NCBI GenBank assembly: GCA_019429125.1
Contig: JAHYJO010000009.1
Location: 1 to 52,946 of the forward strand
DNA length: 52,946 nt
Reading direction: 5' to 3'
DNA from: Nanobdellati archaeon
GTDB taxonomy: Archaea > EX4484-52 > GLR71
Both the position numbers and the translations under genes were made by a program. Below the pieces are notes generated by a model. That model searched no databases, was not told the DNA's origin, and saw only the letters and a program-made list of their open reading frames with translations. Positions 20,152 through 30,116 of this stretch are shown in pieces (within the stretch, counting starts at the first letter, position 1; each line of letters starts with the position of its first letter).

Positions 20152-20642
20152 TTAAAATGTCCATTTTTCGATTCTGAAAAAATCGACAATATTTATGGAT
20201 TCAATTTCATAATTTTTACAGACAAAAGGAATTTTTATTTTATTTCCTCTTAATGTTTCTTCAGTCACAACAATTCTTTTTATTGAAAATAATGTATGTT
20301 GCGAATCAGTTGTCAATTCAACTGCTAAAGCGATAACCCATGGTCCGCATCATATTTTCGACTTATGTCTATTAGTGCTGGATATTTCTTCAAAATATCT
20401 TGGATTATAGTAATTTGCCTTGATGTTGGATTTTTAAAGAGGTTTACTTGTTTTTTTGTCCAATCAGATAATTGATCATCCGTTTGTCCTATCTCATTAA
20501 ACACTTCTTGAGGTGCAATCAATCTTCAACTATTGATTAACATTTCTAATTTTTTCCAGATGCTAGGGAAAACATCTAAAGGATTATTACTGTTTAATGT
20601 CACTAATGAAGATGTATCAATAATATAACAATTAGACTTCAT
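20152..20642 (-). pseudogene. DUF4411-type PIN-domain toxin-like gene, interrupted
   Basis: MKSNCYIIDTSSLVTLNSNNPLDVFPSIWKKLEMLINS*RLIAPQEVFNEIGQTDDQLSDWTKKQ..., then frameshift at ~20340 to WVIALAVELTTDSQHTLFSIKRIVVTEE. Confidence 0.65.
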
Positions 20643-21798
20643 TTTCTCGCCTTCTCTAAAACTTTATCAAAGTTTTTAGATTTTATAGATAGATAATTTA
20701 GGGCATCAGTATAAGTTATATATTTTTTATCATAGTTGTTTGCAACAATAGAAATGAATTTATTCCCTAATTTTGAAAGACATTGTATGTCCGATGGGAT
20801 ACCCCCACCTTGTTTCTTTTCTTTTTTATCTGAAGGTAGTATATCTTTAGGTATATATCTGTTAATTATATCATTATATTCTTTTTTTGTTATAAATCCT
20901 AATTTGAGCATATTGTATAATAGCATCAATTTACTGACTTTGTATTTTCGTGATAAAGTATTAAGTGTCTCAGTATTGGTCAATGTTGTTTTATTTGATT
21001 CATATAGGGGTATTGCAATAATTTTTAGTAAAAAGAACATTGACGAAAAGTTATTACACCAAGTTTCTGTTCTGTTCCTTATTGATGAAGATAAATCTGG
21101 AAGGTCAATTACGGATTCACCCAACAATATATGCGCAAATTCGTGCATCAAAGAGAATAATCGTGCCTCTATGCTGTCTTTTGTATTTAGAACAATAACT
21201 GCTGGGGTTTCATCAACTAACGCAAACCCTCTTGCATCTTTAACTGGCATTGAGAACTGAAAAACTAAAATATTCATATCGTCAAGTATATCTCTCAGAT
21301 AGTTGAAAAAGTCATATGGTGTTTTGAATCCTGTTTGTCTATTTTCTGCGATGTCAAAAACAATTCTATACATTGCTGCAATCTGTGTTCAGGATTATGT
21401 GCTAGTGTTGCTTTTTTAATTATTGTCTCTGTATTATAATCAATATTGTATGAAAGTTCTTTGCCAATTTCTTGTAGGTTTCTTGCCATCCTTAAGACCT
21501 AAATTGTTTTTTTATCAAACACATCTACTTTATCTGGGAGCATCCTATAATCTTTAGGTTTCGGTTTTTCCTCTTTCGGCGCAGATAATAAAAATGTAGC
21601 AATCGGTCTTTTGTATGCGAGTGACAGTTCTGTTAATTGTCTAAAGGTTGGTTTCTTTTTTCCCGTTTCAAACAGTTCTATAGTTTTTGCGCTAGTGTTT
21701 AATATTTTGCTGACATCTTCAACAGTCCATCCAAAACTTTCTCTAAGCCATTTAAATACTGTTGTATTAATATCAACTTTTATTGATTGTTTTGGCAT
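20639..21798 (-). pseudogene. XRE HTH + ImmA/IrrE metallopeptidase fusion, interrupted by TAG and a frameshift
   Basis: HTH part (WLRESFGWTVEDVSKILNTSAKTIELFETGKKKPTFRQLTELS) ends KKTI* and continues in the same frame VLRMARNLQEIG...; HEFAH zinc motif in ORF 20639-21373. Confidence 0.7.
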
Positions 21799-21994
21799 AT
21801 TGCGCCACTATTAAGTTTTGTTATTGATTGTGTTTTTATGAAAAAGTTCAGTAATTTGTACCATATACACCACAATCAATAAGACATTAAATTATATTTG
21901 ATTAGGATGTTTATATTTGTTTGAGAATTAAACCTTATTTTTTAATAAATATTTTAGACTTCATAGATGTTTTCATCATCAATAACAAAAAATA

Positions 21995-22110
21995 TACGGC
22001 AACCGGGATTTTCACAAGACGACTCCTTCTTTGCGTCAAAGAAGCCCTCTTGAATTGAACCCGGACTACAAGCTTGGGAAGCTTGGGTCATACCACTAGA
22101 CTATTGCCGT
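21995..22110 (-). tRNA. tRNA-Gly(CCC) with ~45-nt intron in the T-loop (approx. 22010-22054)
   Basis: ACGGCAA TA GTC TAGTGGTAT GAC C CAAGC TTCCCAA GCTTG TAGT CCGGG TTCAA[intron]AT CCCGG TTGCCGT A; the insert carries a perfect 8-bp hairpin CTTCTTTG-acg-CAAAGAAG. Confidence 0.82.
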
Positions 22111-22171
22111 ATTAAGTAATAAGTAATTTCAAGCGAAAAGATATAAAACTATTTCTTTACAAATTAAAACC

Positions 22172-22663
22172 ATGGATACAACAGACATCATCCTAGTAGA
22201 CAATAATGACACCATAATAGGCCATAAACCAAGATGTGATATCACTCCTACAGACATCTACAGAGTATCAGCACTCTGGATAAAAAACTCAAAAGGCGAC
22301 ATCCTTCTGGCCAGACGCGCTTACACAAAATCAAACAGCCCTGGAAAATGGGGTCCAGCCGTTGCCGGAACAAATGATAAGGGCGAGACCTACAAGTCAA
22401 ACATAATCAAAGAGGCCGAAGAAGAGATAGGTCTTAAAGATCACGATTTCAAAGAACTCCATAAAGTAAAATTAAAAGGCAGATATACTTTCTTTTGCCA
22501 GTGGTACTTTGCAATAGTAGACAAAGACTTAAGCCATTTCAAAATCCAAGAATCAGAAGTTGCAGAGATAAGATGGTTCCAAAAAGAAGAATTAATCGCA
22601 GAATTAGAAACTAACCCCGACGGCATGCTTGATTCTATAAAAGATTTCATTCATTTTGAGTAA
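22172..22663 (+). CDS. NUDIX hydrolase (IPP-isomerase-like subgroup)
   Basis: GPAVAGTNDKGETYKSNIIKEAEEEIGL Nudix-box pattern. Confidence 0.88.
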   Translation: MDTTDIILVDNNDTIIGHKPRCDITPTDIYRVSALWIKNSKGDILLARRAYTKSNSPGKWGPAVAGTNDKGETYKSNIIKEAEEEIGLKDHDFKELHKVKLKGRYTFFCQWYFAIVDKDLSHFKIQESEVAEIRWFQKEELIAELETNPDGMLDSIKDFIHFE

Positions 22664-22709
22664 ATCCTAACAAAACATATAAAAATGAACATTCTAATAA
22701 TATGTTATA

Positions 22710-24242
22710 TTGCTTATGTCTTCTGAAAAAATAAAAATTGAGGTAATGGACACAACATTAAGAGATGGCGAGCAGACACCCGGCGTCAGCTTCAACGCAA
22801 AAGAAAAGCTTGCAATAGCAAAGATGCTCTTAGACGACCTCAAAGTTGATAGAATCGAAGTAGCTTCAGCCAGAGTCTCAGATACCGAAAAAGAATCAAT
22901 AAAATGTCTCTGCTCATGGGCAAAAAAGAATAATCATCTAAAGCAGATAGAAGTCCTAGGATTTGTTGACAAAGGCCTATCGGTAGATTGGATAAATGAC
23001 ACTGGGGCAAGAACAATAAACATCCTCGCAAAAGGTTCAATGAACCACCTGACCTTGCAACTTAAAAAGACCCCAGATGAGCACATAAAAGATATAATTA
23101 AAACCATAGACTATGCCACCGAAAAAGGAATGACCTCAAACATATATCTTGAAGATTGGTCAAATGGTATGAGAAATGACAAAGATTACATATATCTATT
23201 ATTAGATAACTTAACCAAACAAAAGAACCTAAAAAGAATAATGCTCCCTGATACTTTAGGTATCCTTTTACCATCTGTTGTAAAAGAATTCATAGAAGAC
23301 CTAACCCAAAGATACCCCTATACACATTTTGATTTCCATGCTCACAACGACTATGGTGTGGCAACCGCAAACTCAATAGCAGCAGCAAAAGCCGGCGCAA
23401 AAGGTATCCACGTGACTGTAAATTCATTGGGTGAGCGCGCAGGCAACACATCAATATGTGACTTTGTGATTGTCTTAAGAGATCTTATAGATAACCTTGA
23501 CACAGGTATTGATGAGACCTACCTTAAACCAGTAAGCGATATAATATCGAACTTTTCAGGAAAGAAAGTCCCATCAAACAAGCCAATAGTGGGTGACGAC
23601 GTATTCACCCAGACTGCAGGCATCCATGCAGATGGTGATAAGAAAGGCAACCTCTACACAAACAAGATTGACCCGAAACGGTTCGGCAGAGAACGTGAAT
23701 ATGCGCTCGGTAAATTGAGTGGTATGTCAAGCCTTGACATGAACCTGAAACAGTTAGGTATTACTCTCTCAGACAGCGACAAAAAATTAGTATTCAAAAA
23801 AGTAATTGAATTAGGAGATAAAAAACGGCGGATAACGACCTCTGATCTTCCCTTCATAATAGCAGCTGTCCTTGAGACTGAAAATTCCCAAAAGATAAAG
23901 ATAACAGAACTTGACATATCAATATCTTTCAACAAAAAACAGGAAGCATCATTTACTATCACTTACAATGACAAAACCCTAAAAACTTCAGCAGTTGGAA
24001 ACGGCGGTTATGACGCTTTCATGAACGCCTTAAAAAAAGTTGCAAAAGAACTAAATCTAAAATTACCAATTCTGGTAGATTATGAAGTCACCATCCCTCC
24101 TGGCGGAAAACCAGACTCCCTTGTTGAAACAATAATTTTTTGGGAACAAGATAACAAGACCTTCAAGACAATCGGTGTAAACTCAGACCAAATTCTAGCC
24201 GCAATTGAGGCAACAGAAAAGATGCTAAATCTAATTATTTGA
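22710..24242 (+). CDS. 2-isopropylmalate synthase / LeuA-family acyltransferase
   Basis: VMDTTLRDGEQTPGVSF, FDFHAHNDYGVATANS, C-terminal LeuA allosteric-type domain. Confidence 0.88.
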   Translation: MLMSSEKIKIEVMDTTLRDGEQTPGVSFNAKEKLAIAKMLLDDLKVDRIEVASARVSDTEKESIKCLCSWAKKNNHLKQIEVLGFVDKGLSVDWINDTGARTINILAKGSMNHLTLQLKKTPDEHIKDIIKTIDYATEKGMTSNIYLEDWSNGMRNDKDYIYLLLDNLTKQKNLKRIMLPDTLGILLPSVVKEFIEDLTQRYPYTHFDFHAHNDYGVATANSIAAAKAGAKGIHVTVNSLGERAGNTSICDFVIVLRDLIDNLDTGIDETYLKPVSDIISNFSGKKVPSNKPIVGDDVFTQTAGIHADGDKKGNLYTNKIDPKRFGREREYALGKLSGMSSLDMNLKQLGITLSDSDKKLVFKKVIELGDKKRRITTSDLPFIIAAVLETENSQKIKITELDISISFNKKQEASFTITYNDKTLKTSAVGNGGYDAFMNALKKVAKELNLKLPILVDYEVTIPPGGKPDSLVETIIFWEQDNKTFKTIGVNSDQILAAIEATEKMLNLII

Positions 24243-24277
24243 AAACCTTTTAAAGTTAAATATACTTATAGTGTCTT

Positions 24278-24970
24278 ATGTCATCACAACTAACAAGTGA
24301 ACAAGATTCAAATCTATCTAAATTTTTAGATATGCCTGTCTATGAATCTATAGGTAATCCGACAAAGTCTCTGCTCTCCTTAATCAATAAATATAACACC
24401 TCTAAAATAGACGAAGGTCATCAAGATTATGGACTCCCTGCGTTATCAAATATCTGGTATCTTGACGATGATGACCTCTATACATACTCAAAGGTTTTGA
24501 GTCTAGAGATAGTTGGTAAGCGTATAGGTTCTATAAACATAAAACCCAATATTAAACAATTTTCAATACACGATTGGTATACTGAAGAAATCTGGGGTTA
24601 TACAATAAATCCTAGTCTATTCAGAGACACACCAAGTGAATTAACATATAAATTTTTAGAAGAATTACAAGGCATATTTTCAGATGTTGGTACTGCCAAA
24701 GATCCCGCATGGGATATTAATCAAAGACCTATATATTTTAAAAACGTGAAAAATGTCAAATATACAAGTATCGCTCTAGGATTACCTATACTATTTGACC
24801 CACAACTAATAGATTTTATAGTACCAGTAGTTTTTTTTATAGTTGGGAAAACAATTTTAGATTATAGAAAGTACCATAATTCTCAGTTAGAATTTAATAT
24901 ATCTTCATTTAAAAACAATGTAATTATTGATACATTTTATGATATCTATAAAACTCCGTTAAATCTATAA
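24278..24970 (+). CDS. Hypothetical protein, possible single TM
   Basis: 230-aa ORF; hydrophobic stretch LIDFIVPVVFFIVGKTIL. Confidence 0.5.
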   Translation: MSSQLTSEQDSNLSKFLDMPVYESIGNPTKSLLSLINKYNTSKIDEGHQDYGLPALSNIWYLDDDDLYTYSKVLSLEIVGKRIGSINIKPNIKQFSIHDWYTEEIWGYTINPSLFRDTPSELTYKFLEELQGIFSDVGTAKDPAWDINQRPIYFKNVKNVKYTSIALGLPILFDPQLIDFIVPVVFFIVGKTILDYRKYHNSQLEFNISSFKNNVIIDTFYDIYKTPLNL

Positions 24971-25000
24971 TGTCATAAATAAAAAATAGTCAACCAAAAA

Positions 25001-25975
25001 TCAATAACCAATCTCAACTTCATCTGTTCTCCATTTAGGATCAGGTTCAGTCTCATTAATCTCTTGCCTTCGCCCCGCCTTGTATTCAATAAGTCCCAGC
25101 CAAGCAATCATTGCGCCATTATCTCCTGCAACGTTTGCTGGCACGACATTGAATTTTGCACCCCTTTCAGAACACATAGTGCCTAACACCCCCTGAAAAA
25201 TCTTAGATGCCGCAACCCCACCAGTAAGCAAAACCTCATTTTTACCAGTGTGTGATAGCGCCCTCTCAGTAACCTCAACAAGCATAGAATAAGCATTATG
25301 TTGGAGTGAATAGCATACGTCCTCAATCTTCTCTTTCTTAATCAAAAAACTATCAGCTGCGAAAGTCAGAAGCCCCGAAAATGACATATCCATACCTTTA
25401 ATTGAATAGGGCATATCAATATATTTACCTTTTTTAGCAATCTTTTCAATTATTGGTCCCCCCGGGTTTCCAAGTCCAACCTTTCGCGCGAACTTGTCGA
25501 TCATATTGCCTATACCAATATCAAGCGTCTCACCGAACACACGATATTTCCCACCTGTGAAACCGATAATCTGTGTATTGCCCCCTGACGCATAGACAAT
25601 GATTGGGTCTTTTACAGCCGTCTTCAGTTTGCCTATCTCTATGTGTGCAATGCAATGATTCACTCCGAGTATTGGTTTTTTCAACCCCAAAGCAAGAGTC
25701 CTTGCAACAACAGCGCCAACCTTAAGTGATGGGCTAAGCCCTGGACCCTGTGAAAATGAAATCAAATCAATATCATGTACAGAAATTTTAGCAGTTAAAA
25801 GTGCTGCAGCAACTAATTCAACAGCATGGTTAGTGTGATGCACCGCCGCCTCGCGCGGATGTATACCTTCGTCAGGAAAGAAGCTTTTCTTCTCATTGGC
25901 AAGTATATTACCATTAGAATCAACGATACCTATGCCTAACGTGTGCGCAGTTGATTCAATGCCAAGACATATCAT
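25001..25975 (-). CDS. kae1: Kae1/OSGEP tRNA N6-threonylcarbamoyladenosine subunit (not fused to Bud32)
   Basis: GIESTAHTLGIGIV, HTNHAVELVAAA, HCIAHIEIGKL, VYASGGNTQI; 324 aa. Confidence 0.95.
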   Translation of the reverse strand: MICLGIESTAHTLGIGIVDSNGNILANEKKSFFPDEGIHPREAAVHHTNHAVELVAAALLTAKISVHDIDLISFSQGPGLSPSLKVGAVVARTLALGLKKPILGVNHCIAHIEIGKLKTAVKDPIIVYASGGNTQIIGFTGGKYRVFGETLDIGIGNMIDKFARKVGLGNPGGPIIEKIAKKGKYIDMPYSIKGMDMSFSGLLTFAADSFLIKKEKIEDVCYSLQHNAYSMLVEVTERALSHTGKNEVLLTGGVAASKIFQGVLGTMCSERGAKFNVVPANVAGDNGAMIAWLGLIEYKAGRRQEINETEPDPKWRTDEVEIGY

Positions 25976-26173
25976 ATCCCTTACTTATGATATATTTTTT
26001 ATAAGGTTTTGTCTTAAGTACTGGTATCTATTAATTGTACTGTATATTACATCCTATACAATATTTGAACTAAACAGACAACAGAAATATACACTTTTTT
26101 CTTTCCTCTCAAAGACATACCTTTTTAAACATATTTTTTCTATTATACTCATACAGCACAAAGGGTAGTTACT

Positions 26174-27319
26174 ATGGAATCAAATGATATTACAGTCGAA
26201 TCGCCGACATACGTACATGAAGTAGAAGAGACCGATTACCGGGAAGAGAACATACTTCTTAAGATAAAGTTAGCAGAGATGCGAAACGAACTGATGCGAT
26301 ATAAGATTCCACCTCTTCTTGTTGCTGAAGTTATAGATACATATCCTCAAAACCGATGTATGGTCCGTCTAAAGAACGGTAACGAGTTCTACGTCAACGT
26401 AGATGCATCCCTTGACAAGAAACTGAAATCTGCAGATGAGGTCTTGGTTGAGCAGAAATCATTAACAGTCATCCAAAAGTTAGGCAAAAAAAAACACTTT
26501 GATGTAAGCAAATATGTAATTGTCGAAAAGCCTAATATAAAGTGGTCACAGATAGGCGGTCTTAAAAAGGAGATTGAAGAGTTAAAAGAAGTGATTGAGC
26601 TTCCTCTCCAAAAACCGGAACTGTTCAAGAAAATTGGTATAGAGCCTCCCAAAGGTATTCTACTTTACGGTCATCCCGGAACAGGCAAGACGCTTCTTGC
26701 AAAGGCAGCAGCTACAAGCACAAATGCGACATTTATTGAGATAGTAGGTTCCGAACTAGTGCAGAAATTCATAGGTCAAGGTGCAAAGCTTGTAAAATCA
26801 ATTTTCGAGATGGCACGAGAGAAAGCGCCTGCAATAATCTTCATAGATGAGATAGATTCAATCGCAGCTACAAGGATGGATGTCGGCACTTCAGGTGAAA
26901 GGGAAGTCCAGAGAACATTCATGCAACTTCTGGCTGAGATTGACGGTTTTGAACCGTTAGGTAATGTAAAGCTGATTGCTGCAACAAACCGTATCGACAT
27001 CCTTGACACTGCAATAACCAGACCAGGAAGATTTGACCGTCTAGTATTCATACCTACACCGGACCATAAAGGCATTGTTGATATCTTAAAGATTCACACA
27101 AAAAATATGAAACTTGCAGAAGATGTCAATCTGGATAAGATTTCAAAAAAGATGAAAGGCATGTCTGGCGCAGAGATAAGGGCAGTATGTATTGAAACAG
27201 GTTATTTTGCGATAAGGGAAGATAGGTTCATTGTGACTGATAAAGATTTCAATAAAGCTGTCGCAAAGATTGCAGTTGAAGAGATTGAGAGGAAAAAAGA
27301 CCTGTCTTATATGGGCTAA
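26174..27319 (+). CDS. Proteasome-activating nucleotidase (PAN)
   Basis: Coiled coil + OB + AAA; GHPGTGKTLLAKAAA, IIFIDEIDSIA, second region of homology; ends ...DLSYMG. Confidence 0.92.
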   Translation: MESNDITVESPTYVHEVEETDYREENILLKIKLAEMRNELMRYKIPPLLVAEVIDTYPQNRCMVRLKNGNEFYVNVDASLDKKLKSADEVLVEQKSLTVIQKLGKKKHFDVSKYVIVEKPNIKWSQIGGLKKEIEELKEVIELPLQKPELFKKIGIEPPKGILLYGHPGTGKTLLAKAAATSTNATFIEIVGSELVQKFIGQGAKLVKSIFEMAREKAPAIIFIDEIDSIAATRMDVGTSGEREVQRTFMQLLAEIDGFEPLGNVKLIAATNRIDILDTAITRPGRFDRLVFIPTPDHKGIVDILKIHTKNMKLAEDVNLDKISKKMKGMSGAEIRAVCIETGYFAIREDRFIVTDKDFNKAVAKIAVEEIERKKDLSYMG

Positions 27320-27737
27320 AACTCTTATTTTTTATTTTTTGATTCGGCATGTCTGATAAGGCTTATACACCTTATTTTTTATTTTTTTAAGATAAATATT
27401 TGTATCTTTCTCATTATCGTTCTCATATCTATATACATAAATAAACAAAACATCATAATTATTTCAGTCATATTCATATCATTATTTATTATACATACTC
27501 TATCTTCAGGATTTTCAATTTCAGATATCTTCAACTTTTTAGGATACCAGACCGAAAGCACAGACACAGAAGACATTAGTCTAAGGATTGAAAAATTACG
27601 GCAGAAGTTAATAGATGATAATTGATAACGTTTTCATTTCTTTTTAAATATACATCACACAATTGTTAATTGTTTATAAAATTAACATCACTTATATTCA
27701 AAAAGAAAAAACAGTAAAATGATTATAGGTAAATACT

Positions 27738-28676
27738 ATGAAATGCTCAAAGTGCGAGAAAAAAGCAGTATATTACAGAAAATTTGAAGGTCAGTGGCTT
27801 TGTAAGAATCATTTCTCAACAAGCATAGAAAAAAGAGCAAGAAAGACAATTCGTACCTGCGAACTAATCGAACACAACGACCGTATAGCAGTCGGCATTT
27901 CAGGGGGTAAAGATTCACTGACAATGTTATACTTCCTAAACAAGATAACCTCAAGAAGAAAAGATGTATCCATTTTCGCAATACTCATTGATGAGGGCAT
28001 AAAAGGCTACCGTGAACACGGCAGAAAGACAGCGATTGACTACTGCGAAAAGCTAGGGGTAACCCTTGCAATCGCATCTTTTGAAGATGAATACGGAATG
28101 CCTCTTGACAAAATCATAAAAATTGGCAAAAAAAACGACAAAGCAGTAAAAGCATGCACTTACTGCGGAGTCTTTAGACGAAAGCTGTTAAACGACACAT
28201 CAAGAGAACTGGGTGCAACCAAACTTGCAATAGGCCACAACTTAGATGATGAGGCGCAAGCCATAATGGCAAATAATATTAGAGGCGACCTGTTAAGAAG
28301 CGCAAGACTCGGTGCAAAAGCCCTGGTCATTGAAGACGAAAGACTGATACCGCGGATAAAGCCTTTAAGGGACATTCCTGAAAAAGAAGTCGCGCTCTTC
28401 ACAATGATAAATGGCATCCCTGCAGATTTCGCAGAGTGCCCTTATGCCGAGGAGAGTTTCAGGTGGTCAGTGCGCGACATGATAAACACGATGGAAAAGA
28501 AGTATCCAGGCACAAAATATTCAATTGTCAGAACCTTTGACAACCTGCTTCCGACAATAAAAGAAAAGTATACGGGTGGAAAGATTGGCGCATGCAAAAA
28601 ATGCAAAGAACCCACAAGCAACGACCTGTGCAAAAATTGTATTTTGCGCGAGAAACTAGGCATCAATAGGACTTGA
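27738..28676 (+). CDS. tRNA thiolation ATPase, TtuA/Ncs6 (CtuA) family
   Basis: CxxC zinc motifs at both ends, PP-loop VGISGGKDSLTML, internal CTYCG. Confidence 0.9.
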   Translation: MKCSKCEKKAVYYRKFEGQWLCKNHFSTSIEKRARKTIRTCELIEHNDRIAVGISGGKDSLTMLYFLNKITSRRKDVSIFAILIDEGIKGYREHGRKTAIDYCEKLGVTLAIASFEDEYGMPLDKIIKIGKKNDKAVKACTYCGVFRRKLLNDTSRELGATKLAIGHNLDDEAQAIMANNIRGDLLRSARLGAKALVIEDERLIPRIKPLRDIPEKEVALFTMINGIPADFAECPYAEESFRWSVRDMINTMEKKYPGTKYSIVRTFDNLLPTIKEKYTGGKIGACKKCKEPTSNDLCKNCILREKLGINRT

Positions 28677-29027
28677 GATCTCTCGAACATTCATATAAAT
28701 CTTGTTCAACTCAGAAAGACTGACAAATTTACCAAGTTCGTGATTATCAATTGATTTGGTATATCTTTGATTGACAGTTCCAATGAGTATAAATGAATAT
28801 TTTTCATCATCATCACGTTCAATAGGACTTAAAATCTCTTCAACACACACATTAAATCTATCAAGACCGACAGGATTCGTTTTAGTGCGTTCATATACAT
28901 ATACAAGATGTACAGGTTCATCTGTATACCTAAGTTGGTCAAATATAATATTACCTTTCGAAATCCTAATACTTGATTCCATTTTGGCCTCACTTTTTAG
29001 CCATCTCGTATTTTTGTGCACATTCAT
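28656..29027 (-). CDS. Hypothetical protein
   Basis: 123-aa ORF followed by upstream ORF on the same strand. Confidence 0.45.
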   Translation of the reverse strand: MNVHKNTRWLKSEAKMESSIRISKGNIIFDQLRYTDEPVHLVYVYERTKTNPVGLDRFNVCVEEILSPIERDDDEKYSFILIGTVNQRYTKSIDNHELGKFVSLSELNKIYMNVREISSPIDA

Positions 29028-29072
29028 GTTATGTTGTTTTTCAACAAGTATTTTATATTCTGAAAAACTAGT

Positions 29073-29267
29073 TTAAAATTCATCATAAAATTCATAAAAT
29101 TTTTCAATATCAAGCTCAATCTTATCTACACCATAAAATGGTTTGATATTTAGGCCATGTTTTATGACTGATGCATATATACGAGCACCTTCTTCCTCAA
29201 AATCTTTGAACCCGAACGGTATGATACTATTAATCCTATTCTTATCCGTTATAAAATATTCACTCAT
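29073..29267 (-). CDS. Small hypothetical protein
   Basis: 64-aa ORF on same strand, immediately upstream of 28656-29027. Confidence 0.4.
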   Translation of the reverse strand: MSEYFITDKNRINSIIPFGFKDFEEEGARIYASVIKHGLNIKPFYGVDKIELDIEKFYEFYDEF

Positions 29268-29403
29268 TATGATCTCTATTTATCTATAATAAACTTTAAC
29301 ATCTATTTTCAGACTTCATATCTACACATATTTAACTTTTTAAATGCGACTATTGTAATCAATATTTATATATCTGCGCACATAACACTGTTATAGTGAT
29401 CTT

Positions 29404-29787
29404 ATGAAACCTTTCTGTGAAGTTATGGTAAAAAACATATTCCCTGCCATAAGAGCACTTATTGCAAAAGAACTCATGGACAATCTGCACCATACCCAGA
29501 ATGAGACAGCAACCCTCATGTGCATAACGCAACCCGCAATATCTCAGTACAGCCGTGAATTGAGAGGGAAAAAAGTAGTCATATTAAACAGCAATGCGCA
29601 AGTCGCATCCATAATAAAAGAGTCCGCAAAGACCTTAGCAAAACAGAAAGAGCAAAAGAACACAGGAATCATGTGTAACATTTGTCGCGAGATAAGAAAA
29701 GAAGGGCTTCTCTGCAAGCTACATAAGGAAATTGCGCCATCACTCAAGACCTGTGACCTCTGCATGAGTACAGGGTGTCTTTGCTGA
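29404..29787 (+). CDS. HTH transcriptional regulator (COG2522-like) with Cys-rich C-terminus
   Basis: HTQNETATLMCITQPAISQYSRELRGKK; CNICREI...CKLH...CDLCMSTGCLC. Confidence 0.75.
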   Translation: MKPFCEVMVKNIFPAIRALIAKELMDNLHHTQNETATLMCITQPAISQYSRELRGKKVVILNSNAQVASIIKESAKTLAKQKEQKNTGIMCNICREIRKEGLLCKLHKEIAPSLKTCDLCMSTGCLC

Positions 29788-29812
29788 TATTTACAAGTAG
29801 AGGTTTTGTATA

Positions 29813-30022
29813 ATGTTTAAAAAAACATCAACTTCAAAAATATCAAAAAAGAAAAAAAGTCCACAGATAAAGACTGAAAGCGGAAAACGCCTTTATCATT
29901 TGATATTAGAAGATCGTTTAAAAACCGAAAAAATAAGAAAGACACAGATAAAAATAATAGTAAGTTTTTTAGCAATTATCCTGATTATATACCTAATAAA
30001 ACACTTTTTCTTAAGAATATAA
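29813..30022 (+). CDS. Small single-TM protein
   Basis: Basic N-terminus, TM IIVSFLAIILIIYLIKHFFL. Confidence 0.5.
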   Translation: MFKKTSTSKISKKKKSPQIKTESGKRLYHLILEDRLKTEKIRKTQIKIIVSFLAIILIIYLIKHFFLRI

Positions 30023-30116
30023 CCTGCAAGAGTACATCTGCACTATATAATAACAAAAAACTAACATATATAAAGTTTTATTAATATACATAATTATATA
30101 GATTAATGGTGATTAT

